Origin: Desulfovibrio sp. JY | Lineage (GTDB): Bacteria; Desulfobacterota; Desulfovibrionia; Desulfovibrionales; Desulfovibrionaceae | Direction: 5' to 3' | Length of the DNA stretch: 64,000 bases | Assembly: GCA_021730285.1 (NCBI GenBank) | Contig: CP082962.1 | Span: forward strand, 310,001 to 374,000 | Shown: positions 34,592-41,641 of the stretch, piece by piece | Layout of the letters: the number at the start of each line of letters is the position of its first letter | Numbering within the stretch: the first letter of the stretch is position 1 | The notes under the pieces: model-generated | Told to the model about the DNA's origin: nothing | Databases searched by the model: none | Seen by the model: only the letters and a program-made list of their open reading frames with translations | Translations under genes and position numbers: made by a program

Positions 34592-35336
34592 AACGGCGCT
34601 CCCGTGGGGCAATAAACGAGGACAGCTTCTCGTAGACGAGCCTGGGGTTGTTGTTTTCGAGAATGCACTTGGCGCCCTCGAAAATGATCTCCAGCTGGAG
34701 GGTTTCGTTCAAGGTGCGGGCGCGCAGCTTGCCGGCCACGGGCAGGAAAAACAGCGTGGACATCATGGAGCCGTAAAACGTGGTGATGATCGCCACGGCC
34801 ATGGCCGGCCCCAGGGTTTTGGGGTCGTTTAACCGGGTGAGCATCTGGACCAGGCCGATGAGCGTGCCGATCATGCCGAAGGACGGCGCGTAGCCGGCCA
34901 GGGACTTGAACACGGCCTCGCCCACGGCGTGGCGACGCTTCATGGAGCCGATTTCTATGCGCACGGTGTCGCGGATCAGCGCCGGGTCGGCGTTGTCGGC
35001 GATCAGCTGACAGGCTTTTTTGAGGATGGCGTTTTCGGTGTGGATGTTTTCCAGGGCGATGAGCCCTTCGCGACGGCTGATCTCGGCGATGCGCACCATC
35101 ATGTTGACGACTTCCGCATCGCGGACCTTGCGCGAGGAAAAAATCTGCATCATGGCCGCGAAGGCCTGCCGGACTTCGCCCATGGGGTAGGCCACACAGA
35201 TGGAAGCCAACGTGCCGCCGACGACAATCATGATGCTCGGCCCATTGACGAATTCCGTCAACGTGCCGCCCATGAAGATGGCCCCAAGCACCAGGGCGAT
35301 GCCCGAGGCAAGGCCGAGAAAGGTTCCGAGATCCAT
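34578..35336 (-). CDS. motA: Flagellar motor stator protein MotA
   Basis: The 252-residue protein has four hydrophobic helices (two near 1-50, two near 145-210) and a cytoplasmic loop with charged residues that contact FliG. Conserved family segments are VGGTLASICVAYP, GYAPSFGMIGTLIGLV and STLFFLPVAGKL. It forms the stator channel with MotB. The start at 35336 gives MDLGTFLGLASG; upstream in-frame starts would add a non-family extension. No sigma-28 consensus is visible before it. Confidence 0.94.
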   Translation of the reverse strand: MDLGTFLGLASGIALVLGAIFMGGTLTEFVNGPSIMIVVGGTLASICVAYPMGEVRQAFAAMMQIFSSRKVRDAEVVNMMVRIAEISRREGLIALENIHTENAILKKACQLIADNADPALIRDTVRIEIGSMKRRHAVGEAVFKSLAGYAPSFGMIGTLIGLVQMLTRLNDPKTLGPAMAVAIITTFYGSMMSTLFFLPVAGKLRARTLNETLQLEIIFEGAKCILENNNPRLVYEKLSSFIAPRERRYERR

Positions 35337-35446
35337 GGCCCCGTCCGCTGTGCGCTTGCGTTGGAAAGCGATGCCGACGGAAAAGGCCTCCCCCTTTCCG
35401 ACCGACCGTCCCCATGCTAGTGGGTCTGGGAACGGGAGCAAGATAT

Positions 35447-36268
35447 ATGGTTTATGATGAACATGCAAAGGGTACGAACGCGGTCCTGTCCACCCTCGGC
35501 CCCTGCCCGGCAGGTGCGGTCGGACTCGTTGCCGGCACCGGCCTTGGCGGCATTGCCGCGGCGGTTGCGGACAGGCGGGAGATGGCCACGGCCGATATCC
35601 CCGGCTTTCCCTTTTCCACGGCCCCGAGCCACGCGGGAAAGCTGGCTTACGGCACGGTCGGCGGCCGGCCGGTGGCTTTGCTCTCGGGCCGGCTCCACCT
35701 CTACGAGGGCTACGCCCCGGCCGAGGTGGCCGCCGGCGTGCGCCTGCTCGCCGGACTCGGCGTCAAGACGCTCCTGCTCACCAACGCCGCCGGGGCCCTT
35801 GATCCGCATTTTCAGGCCGGCGGGCTCATGCGCCTAACAGACCACATCAACCTGACCGGGAAAAACCCGCTGGTCGGCCCCAACGACGAGGCGGCGGGAC
35901 CGCGTTTTCCGGACATGAGCAAGGCCTACTCGCCGCGCCTCGGGGAAATCGCCGACAAGACGGCGCTCTCGCTCGGCATCCGGCTGGAACGCGGGGTCTA
36001 TGCCGGGGTGCTCGGCCCAAGCCTGGAGACGCCGGCCGAGACCCGGATGCTCAAGCTCCTCGGGGCCGACGCCGTGGGCATGTCCACCGTGACCGAAGTC
36101 ATCGCCGCCCGGCACGCCGGCATGGAAGTGCTGGCCATCTCGTGCCTGACCAACGTCAACCTGCCGGACTGCATGACCGAGACGACCCTGGAAGCGGTCA
36201 TCGCCACAGCCCAAAAGGCCGAGGCGACCCTGACGCGGTTGCTCGCGGCCGTGATCCCGGCCTGCTGA
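35447..36268 (+). CDS. Purine-nucleoside phosphorylase
   Basis: The 273-residue enzyme matches the trimeric (low-molecular-mass) purine nucleoside phosphorylase family. It has the phosphate-binding GTGLGG near the N-terminus, LSGRLHLYEGY, TNAAGALDP, GPSLETPAE and GMSTVTEV. It splits purine nucleosides with phosphate in the cytoplasmic salvage pathway. The start at 35447 follows GGGAG by 8 bases; an upstream ATG at 35414 is less likely. It is divergent from motA and convergent with the MgtC-family gene. Confidence 0.93.
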   Translation: MVYDEHAKGTNAVLSTLGPCPAGAVGLVAGTGLGGIAAAVADRREMATADIPGFPFSTAPSHAGKLAYGTVGGRPVALLSGRLHLYEGYAPAEVAAGVRLLAGLGVKTLLLTNAAGALDPHFQAGGLMRLTDHINLTGKNPLVGPNDEAAGPRFPDMSKAYSPRLGEIADKTALSLGIRLERGVYAGVLGPSLETPAETRMLKLLGADAVGMSTVTEVIAARHAGMEVLAISCLTNVNLPDCMTETTLEAVIATAQKAEATLTRLLAAVIPAC

Positions 36269-36280
36269 CCAGGGCGGGGC

Positions 36281-36967
36281 CTAGCGCATCTTGACCTTCT
36301 GCACGTAGTCGATGCCGGCCAGATCCCGAATGCAGCCGACGGCCTCCAGGCAGGACCAGTCGCAACGCAGGGTGAAGCAGTAGGTGGAAAGGCCATCCGT
36401 GACCTTGGTCAGGCTCAGGTTCTCCACCTCGAGGTCGCGGGCGCGAAAAAAATGCAGCAGATTGTCGAGGGTCTCCCGGGTCTCCTGGCAGGTGACGCTG
36501 ATCACCCGGACGACCTCGCGCCGGATCAGGCTCTGGAGGTGCTTGAGGATGGTCAGGGAAACCACGCCGAGAAGGGTGCAGGAAACCGGGATGAGCACCA
36601 TGCCCGCTCCAAGCGCCATGCCGACGCCGGCGTTGAACCACAGGGTCGCGGCCGTGGTCAGGCCGCGAATCGCGCCCCGGTCCTTGAGGATCACGCCCGC
36701 CCCCAGAAAGCCCACGCCGGAGACGATCTGCGCGCCGATGCGCGAGGGATCGAGGCCAAGGGGGATCATCCCCGGGTCTTCATCATTCAAGTAATAGAAA
36801 TACTTCGAGATAACCATCATGAGGGCGGAGCCGAGGCACACCAGCAGATTGGTGCGCAGGCCGGCGCTTATGCCGTGGCGTTCCCGCTCGTACCCCAGGA
36901 TCGAGCCACAACAGACCGCAATGACAAGACGCAGCATCAATTGCGCTTCGTATGGATACTCGCTCAT
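36281..36967 (-). CDS. MgtC/SapB-family membrane protein with ACT-like tail
   Basis: The 228-residue protein has four to five N-terminal helices with the family block LGYERERHGISAGLRTNLLV, followed by IVSGVGFLGAGVILK and GLTTAATLWFNAGVGMALG. A soluble C-terminal region (about 145-228) resembles an ACT-like domain. MgtC-type proteins affect magnesium and envelope homeostasis; many distant members have other roles. The start at 36967 follows GGGAG by 8 bases. Confidence 0.88.
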   Translation of the reverse strand: MSEYPYEAQLMLRLVIAVCCGSILGYERERHGISAGLRTNLLVCLGSALMMVISKYFYYLNDEDPGMIPLGLDPSRIGAQIVSGVGFLGAGVILKDRGAIRGLTTAATLWFNAGVGMALGAGMVLIPVSCTLLGVVSLTILKHLQSLIRREVVRVISVTCQETRETLDNLLHFFRARDLEVENLSLTKVTDGLSTYCFTLRCDWSCLEAVGCIRDLAGIDYVQKVKMR

Positions 36968-37204
36968 GGGCGCTCTCCCGTGTTGGCCATGATGGCGGCG
37001 CGGTTTTGCGTCCGGCCGCCGAAAGCCGCCCCCGGGATCGCCCGCCAAAAGGCACGCCCCGGAGACCCCGCAAAGACGCCTGACCACCAGGACCGTCGAC
37101 AGGCGACGATGCCGGGCGGTCTTTCCAGGAGGTCGTCCATCGAGAGGGAAACGTCAAGAGGGAGCACGGGTTACGCATGGCGTAGGCCATGCGGGCAAGA
37201 CGAT
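36968..37204. other. Gene-free leader region of the MgtC-family gene
   Basis: This part of the 413-base gap 36968-37380 shows no gene. It holds a small hairpin, GCATGGC/GCCATGC (37175-37192). MgtC leaders often carry regulatory RNA, but I cannot identify a known element here. Confidence 0.3.
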
Positions 37205-37244
37205 GCGAGAGGGGAAACCCTTTTTAAAGGGTTTCCCCTCTCGC
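37205..37244. repeat. Type-A intergenic hairpin
   Basis: A perfect inverted repeat of GCGAGAGGGGAAACCCTTT is followed by the flank TCTCCCCTTCCTAAACTTTT. It pairs with the type-B hairpin at 37330 across an 85-base spacer. Confidence 0.82.
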
Positions 37245-37329
37245 GTTCTCCCCTTCCTAAACTTTTTAGCCTTGCTGGCGCGTTACCGACAACGAGCCAT
37301 TTACTATTATACGTCTTTGGAAAGGGGGT

Positions 37330-37367
37330 CCGGGGGGAAACTTTTCTTCAGAAAAGTTTCCCCCCGG
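37330..37367. repeat. Type-B intergenic hairpin
   Basis: CCGGGGGGAAACTTTTC and its complement lie just past the stop of the DsrE-like gene on the minus strand. A pyrimidine-rich ACCCCCTTT tail follows in that direction. Confidence 0.82.
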
Positions 37368-37380
37368 TCTCTTCCATTCC

Positions 37381-37725
37381 CTACACCGTCAGTACCTGCC
37401 AGCCTTCCTTCATGTAGCCGGCCAGGAAGTCGTCCGCGTCGATGAGGGTCAGGCCGTAGCGGCGGAACTGCTCGGCCAGGCCGTAATCCGCGACGCTTTC
37501 CCGGCAGGCGAAGGTTTCCACCCCGGCCCGACGGCAGGCGGCCACGGCCTCCCGCAAATCAAGGTCGCAGGCCAGCATTTTGGCCGACGGCCCCCAGACG
37601 ATCAGGATCACCCGTTGCCAAAGACCGTTTTCCCGTGCTTTCCTCGCATGGGGCAGCGCCATTTTGAGCGCCGCCTCCCGGTCGCGGGAGGTCCAGACAA
37701 CCACCAGCCCCGCCTCGTGTCCCAT
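37381..37725 (-). CDS. DsrE-family protein
   Basis: The 114-residue protein matches the DsrE/YchN-like fold: an N-terminal strand with GLVVVWTSRD, ALKMALPHARKARENG, VILIVWGPSAKML and a Cys-containing loop (ACRRAGVETFACRESVADYG). DsrE-like proteins often carry sulfur on a conserved Cys, but many members have unknown roles. It follows the exported molybdopterin oxidoreductase gene by 24 bases and is probably co-transcribed. Confidence 0.75.
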   Translation of the reverse strand: MGHEAGLVVVWTSRDREAALKMALPHARKARENGLWQRVILIVWGPSAKMLACDLDLREAVAACRRAGVETFACRESVADYGLAEQFRRYGLTLIDADDFLAGYMKEGWQVLTV

Positions 37726-37749
37726 ACCGATTTCCCCTTTTAACGGCGC

Positions 37750-38481
37750 TTACGACCGGGACCGGCGCGGGTCCGGCCGGCGCAGACGCTCCGGTTCCAC
37801 CGGCGCGATCCTGTCGTAAATGCCGTTGGCCCGCGTCCACCAGCCGTCCACGGGATCGGCGGCGAATTCCAGGCGCGTAATAAATTTCGCGCCCTTGTAG
37901 GCTAAATCGTACGGACACACCAGCCGCATGGGGGCCCCATGCTCCAAGGGCAAAGGGCCGCCGGCCAGGGACAGGGCAAGCAGGTATTCCAGGCGCGGAT
38001 CAAGCAGATCGGCCAGGGGCAGGCATTCGACATAATGGTCGAGGCCGCCCGGGTGCGAGCGGGTGCGGCCCAGGGAATGGAAGATCACATAGCGGGCTTC
38101 GGGGTTCGGTTCGACCAGATCGGCCAGGGTCTTCAGGCGCAGGCCGGTCCAGTGCAGGTCGTCCACGTCCCAGCCCTCGACGCAGTGAAAATCCGACGTC
38201 TGGGACTCCTGGGGCAGGGCGCGCACGGCCGCGTAGGAAAGCTGCCGGGGCGTTTTCACCAGCCCGTCCACGGTCAGGGCATAGAGCACGGCCGCGCCGC
38301 CGGCATGGGTGACCATGCCCGTGGCCGGCTCGAAGCCGAAATCCTCGATCTCCACCGTGCGCACGGGAAAGGTCGCCAGCACAAAAGCCCACGCCCGGCC
38401 CGGCCAGCGCCCCACCACCACCGCCGCGCCCACAAGGCGCAAGAACAACCGCCGCGTGATCGTGATGCTGCTGCTATTCAT
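37750..38481 (-). CDS. Exported molybdopterin-dependent oxidoreductase (sulfite oxidase-like fold)
   Basis: The 243-residue protein begins with a twin-arginine-like signal (TRRLFLRLVGAAVVVG), implying export of a folded cofactor enzyme. The core has the sulfite oxidase family Mo ligand Cys100 in FHCVEGW, followed by LPLEHGAPMRLVCPYDLAYKG. The small size, without a heme or dimerisation domain, matches MsrP/YedY-like proteins. The substrate could be an S- or N-oxide. A Mo/W cofactor module (mobB-tupCBA) is encoded about 10 kb away. Confidence 0.85.
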   Translation of the reverse strand: MNSSSITITRRLFLRLVGAAVVVGRWPGRAWAFVLATFPVRTVEIEDFGFEPATGMVTHAGGAAVLYALTVDGLVKTPRQLSYAAVRALPQESQTSDFHCVEGWDVDDLHWTGLRLKTLADLVEPNPEARYVIFHSLGRTRSHPGGLDHYVECLPLADLLDPRLEYLLALSLAGGPLPLEHGAPMRLVCPYDLAYKGAKFITRLEFAADPVDGWWTRANGIYDRIAPVEPERLRRPDPRRSRS

Positions 38482-38503
38482 GGTAGGTGAATAGCAAGGA
38501 GAT

Positions 38504-38544
38504 GCGAGAGGGGAAACCCTTTAAAAAGGGTTCTCCCCTCTCGC
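38504..38544. repeat. Type-A intergenic hairpin
   Basis: GCGAGAGGGGAAACCCTTT pairs with AAAGGGTTCTCCCCTCTCGC with one small bulge. The right flank CTCTCCCCTTCCTAAATTTT matches other copies. The AT-rich spacer beyond it was the target of the insertion sequence. Confidence 0.8.
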
Positions 38545-38601
38545 GCTCTCCCCTTCCTAAATTTTATAATAATAATAAATAGTTATAATATAATCTCATC
38601 A

Positions 38602-38609
38602 TTATTAAA
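38602..38609. repeat. Target-site duplication, left copy
   Basis: The 8-base sequence TTATTAAA directly abuts the left end of the insertion sequence and is repeated at 39643-39650. Confidence 0.88.
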
Positions 38610-39642
38610 CCTGGTTACGCACAATCCTCAGCCAGTTTGAGCAGTCTGTAAGGCATGGGCGGCGTCCGCAAGGAGACCCAGGCCAACCGCGTGAGCATTG
38701 TCGCCAAGTCATAACGGCGATTGAATCGATATCCGAACGAGGCCAGATAGCGCGACACATGTTTGCCTCTCACGGCACGATATGTTCCCAATAATGCTGA
38801 CTTCACATTGCCAAGCATGGTGTTGACCCACTTAAATACTGAGTCCTGCACAGCCTTGCGGCCACTGTCTTGAACGGGTTCGTGCCGACAGCCCGCAGCC
38901 TGGACCTCGGAAAAACATGGCAACCGGTCCGTCACCACCAATGTCCCGGAACGCAAGATTTTCTGAGATGCCCGCTGCACCTCATTACGCCGAAAACCTT
39001 TGACTCGGCACAGCTTCATCTTGTGTGGTTGTCCACTTTTTGTCGTTTCAACTGCCGCAATAAACGGAATTTTTCCTGGGGCACCACGTCCACGTTTCCC
39101 ACCACGTCGTTTACCGCCAAGGTAAGCATCGTCCATCTCTACGCGGCCGGTGAGACGTTGCTGGTGTTCACGTTCGAGCATGACCTGCATCAGCTTGTGA
39201 GACATTTTCCAGGCCGTCGTTTGCGTGACACCAAGTCTGCGGGCTAATTCGACACTGGAGATGCCGCCCTTGCTTTGAGTGAGGTGATAAATGGCGCGGA
39301 ACCACTTCTTGAGGGGAACTTTGGTGGAAGCGAAGATTGTGCCAGCGGTCACCGAAGTCTGCGTACGGCAATGTGAGCACTGAAAGAGCCGTCGCCTGCC
39401 AACAATAAGCAGCGAGTACTTATCCCTGCCGCAAATTGGACAAACGAATCCTTCGGGCCAACGCCATTGCACGAGGTGTGCCCAGCATTTCTCCTCGGTG
39501 CCGAATTGCGCCTCAAACGCATCTTCGCTCATACCCTTCTGGAATTGCACAATGTTTCTTGCCATATCCAGCGCCTCCAACCCCCAGAAAATACACAAAA
39601 CAATGACCGCTGACAATTAGCTGATGATTGTGTGTAAGCAGG
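38610..39642 (-). mobile_element. Complete IS1595-type insertion sequence (1,033 bp)
   Basis: The element is bounded by terminal inverted repeats of about 23 bp matching at 20 positions: left CCTGGTTACGCACAATCC and onward, right end the complement of CCTGCTTACACACAATCA and onward. It is flanked by an exact 8-bp duplication, the size typical of this family. It carries one intact transposase gene. The empty site would have joined a type-A hairpin spacer to a type-B hairpin. Confidence 0.9.
38615..39565 (-). CDS. IS1595-family transposase (ISXO2-like)
   Basis: The 316-residue transposase has an N-terminal zinc ribbon (CPICGRDK and CSHC), an HTH (SSVELARRLGVTQTTAWKM), and an ISXO2-like DDE domain with MDDAYLGGKRRGGKRG, VVTDRLPCF and a C-terminal NTMLGNVKSALLGTYR. 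The frame is complete, so the element may still move. The start at 39565 follows GGAGG. The stop lies within the left inverted repeat region, as is common in compact elements. Its GC content is lower than that of neighbouring genes. Confidence 0.92.
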   Translation of the reverse strand: MARNIVQFQKGMSEDAFEAQFGTEEKCWAHLVQWRWPEGFVCPICGRDKYSLLIVGRRRLFQCSHCRTQTSVTAGTIFASTKVPLKKWFRAIYHLTQSKGGISSVELARRLGVTQTTAWKMSHKLMQVMLEREHQQRLTGRVEMDDAYLGGKRRGGKRGRGAPGKIPFIAAVETTKSGQPHKMKLCRVKGFRRNEVQRASQKILRSGTLVVTDRLPCFSEVQAAGCRHEPVQDSGRKAVQDSVFKWVNTMLGNVKSALLGTYRAVRGKHVSRYLASFGYRFNRRYDLATMLTRLAWVSLRTPPMPYRLLKLAEDCA

Positions 39643-39650
39643 TTATTAAA
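39643..39650. repeat. Target-site duplication, right copy
   Basis: TTATTAAA here is identical to 38602-38609 and marks the right edge of the insertion sequence. Confidence 0.88.
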
Positions 39651-39668
39651 AGTCTTTGGGAGGAGGGT

Positions 39669-39707
39669 CTGGGGGGAACCCTTTCGGAAGACAAGGGTTC
39701 CCCCCAG
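39669..39707. repeat. Type-B intergenic hairpin variant
   Basis: CTGGGGGGAACCCTT pairs with its complement around TCGGAAGAC. It stands 24 bases past the stop of the minus-strand PqqD-like gene. The stem differs from other type-B copies in paired positions on both arms. Confidence 0.75.
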
Positions 39708-39730
39708 CCGCCAAGGCATCCCCTACTCCT

Positions 39731-40147
39731 CTACTCCTCCTCTTCTCCCTCACGTCCTACCACGGCGATAGCGCCGCGCCGGCCGAGCAGGCGCAGAAAT
39801 TCGGCCACGGCCATCTCGGCCTCGCGGGCGTCGAGGTTGTAGCGCCTGGCCAGGTCGGCGGCGATCTCTCCGGCGGGGCGTTTGCCGTCGATGAGCCGCC
39901 ACACGGTCGAGCCCATGGCGTCGAGTTCCACGGTCTTGCGCAGCACCTTGCCGTCCCACAGGCCGAAACGCCGGGCCAATCCGGCCAGGGCCGGGCGCAC
40001 GGCCACGGGCAGGGACAGCTGCACCACGCCGGAGGGAGTCTCTTCGGCGCGCACATCGCGGCTGGCCACCGGGGAAAGCTCCATGGCCTGCCGCCGGGTC
40101 AGGCCACCGGGCTCCGGCGGCAAGGGTTTCTTTTTAAAGAGAGACAC
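39731..40147 (-). CDS. PqqD-family protein
   Basis: The 138-residue protein has a PqqD-like C-terminal winged-helix fold (about 60-135: VELDAMGSTVWRLIDGKRPAGEIAADLARRYNLDAREAEMAVAEFLRLLGRRG). PqqD proteins bind peptide substrates for radical-SAM or other modifying enzymes. No such enzyme or precursor peptide is visible nearby. The GTG start at 40147 overlaps the upstream gene by 14 bases and lies behind AAGGTGG. The N-terminal 55 residues are less conserved-looking. The C-terminus ends in an acidic run. Confidence 0.78.
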   Translation of the reverse strand: MSLFKKKPLPPEPGGLTRRQAMELSPVASRDVRAEETPSGVVQLSLPVAVRPALAGLARRFGLWDGKVLRKTVELDAMGSTVWRLIDGKRPAGEIAADLARRYNLDAREAEMAVAEFLRLLGRRGAIAVVGREGEEEE

Positions 40148-41030
40148 AGCGCGCCGCCACCTTGGCCAGCCATTGCCGGTCCACGGGTTTGCCCGAGGCG
40201 AGCCCCGCGCCGAGCAGTTTGTTGACGCCGGCCTCGTGGCGCAGGACGCAAAGCCGCCCCTGTCGGCCAAGGCCCCGGGCCAGCGCGTCGATGACGCCGG
40301 TTCCCTGGCGGCTGGCCAGCCATACCGCCCGGCAGCCGGCCAGACTTCCCTCCTCCCGCCGCGTCCGGTCGTCGCAGCCGAAGGCAAGGGCCGCGACCTC
40401 GGCCAGATGGGACCGTTCGAGGAGCACGTCGGCCGGGGCCAGACGCAAAACGTCCAGGCGCTGCCGCCCGGCGGCGAAAGACAGGGAAAAGCGGCCCGGC
40501 ACGAAGGTGTGGGAACACAGCACGAATCCCGGCGGCGGGGTGAAGGAAAGGCCGAAGAGCCGGAACACCGGCGGCCCGGGATCATGATGGCGCAGGCTGG
40601 CCAGCACCTTGGCCACCAGACGGCGCATGACCGCGTCCGGTCCCTCGCCGTCGCCGAAGGCCTGAAACACGGCGGCCATGCCGCACTCCGGGCAAAAAAG
40701 CGCCGCCCCCAGCCCGGCCCGGCCGTTTTTGCTCCAGGAAAGCGGCATCAGTTCGAAATCGGCAAGGGGCGCAAGCCAGCTTTCCGGGAGCGTCGCCCCG
40801 GCCGAGGCCTCCCCCTTGGGGGTCAGGGCCCGAAGCGCCGCCTCCATCCCCTGGCGTCCGGCCCGGGGCCGCCATTTGAACTCGAAGGCCGGGCCGTCGG
40901 GGCCCTCGAAATACAGGTAGCCGAGCCCGAGTCTGGCCGGTCGCCAGTCGCCGGGCACGTCCAGGGACACGCCGTTCCAGGCCATGGGAAAAACGGCCGG
41001 GGCACCGGCGGCAAGCTGCTGTGGCGTCAT
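40134..41030 (-). CDS. Hypothetical protein coupled to the PqqD-like gene
   Basis: I cannot name a family for this 298-residue soluble protein. It has two similar halves by eye, each beginning with a beta-rich stretch: WNGVSLDVPGDWRPARLGLG near 16 and GLSFTPPPGFVLCSHTFVPG near 160. This suggests an internal duplication. CPEC near 112 could be half of a metal site. The chosen start at 41030 follows AGGA; an in-frame extension to 41294 enters AT-rich intergenic DNA and looks spurious. Overlap with the PqqD-like gene implies a joint function. Confidence 0.65.
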   Translation of the reverse strand: MTPQQLAAGAPAVFPMAWNGVSLDVPGDWRPARLGLGYLYFEGPDGPAFEFKWRPRAGRQGMEAALRALTPKGEASAGATLPESWLAPLADFELMPLSWSKNGRAGLGAALFCPECGMAAVFQAFGDGEGPDAVMRRLVAKVLASLRHHDPGPPVFRLFGLSFTPPPGFVLCSHTFVPGRFSLSFAAGRQRLDVLRLAPADVLLERSHLAEVAALAFGCDDRTRREEGSLAGCRAVWLASRQGTGVIDALARGLGRQGRLCVLRHEAGVNKLLGAGLASGKPVDRQWLAKVAARCVSL

Positions 41031-41641
41031 GTCCTGCTTGTAGGCCAGGGCGGCGGCCCGGGGCAAGGCTCGCGGTTTGGGGGGACACGCGACAGCGCGC
41101 GGACCGGCCGGCCTGGGCCGGGTGCGCGGCGTCAAAAGCGCTGCAACGCGGCTTTGACAGGGAGCGGCCCGGCTGTCTGGCCGCGCATTCCCCCTATTAC
41201 AGTTTGGCAATACGCCCGCCAGCCGGTGCCAACCCTGCGACGACAAGAAATATTTTACAATATTGTTCAATATGACAAAGTTGAAACGACACAAAACCGT
41301 CTCTTTTCGCTAAACAACAAAAAAGCACCGCACTGGAGTTACGGGATAACAATCCCGTTTCATGGCTTTTTTCCGGAAACCCCATGCGACAACAACACAT
41401 TTGTCGCACAACAGGCCAAAACCCCTGGCCATGCCGGGCCGGCTTCTCCCATGGCCCTCATGCACCGGGAAAATACAATACGGCCCACCGCCCACGTCGC
41501 GGCGGCGCAACACCTTTCGCAGCGGAGACCCAACATGCCCTCCCCCTTCGATTCCTCGTAAACACGGCCCCAAAGGCCCGGGCCGCGCCAGCCCCGGCGC
41601 AAGACGCACCATTCCCAACACCCAAGGATTCGGAGGAGAAC
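41031..41641. other. Gene-free region upstream of amtB
   Basis: I find no convincing gene in these 611 bases. Positions 41240-41400 are AT-rich with AATATT dyads. CGGGAT/ATCCCG (41342-41357) forms a small hairpin. A GG-N10-GC pattern near 41209 is too weak to call a sigma-54 promoter. The amtB promoter is expected here. Confidence 0.4.

Noticed and set aside
40147-40585. Longer PqqD protein starting upstream at 40585
   Set aside because: This part is a shadow of the overlapping 298-residue gene in another frame; the family match begins after the GTG at 40147.
41209-41225. Possible sigma-54 promoter before amtB (GG-N10-GC)
   Set aside because: Only the invariant GG and GC match; the TTGC part of the -12 box is missing, and the site is over 400 bases from the gene.
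41031-41294. Extended N-terminus of the 298-residue protein
   Set aside because: The first 88 residues would be encoded in AT-rich intergenic sequence and have no regular composition; the ATG at 41030 has AGGA upstream.
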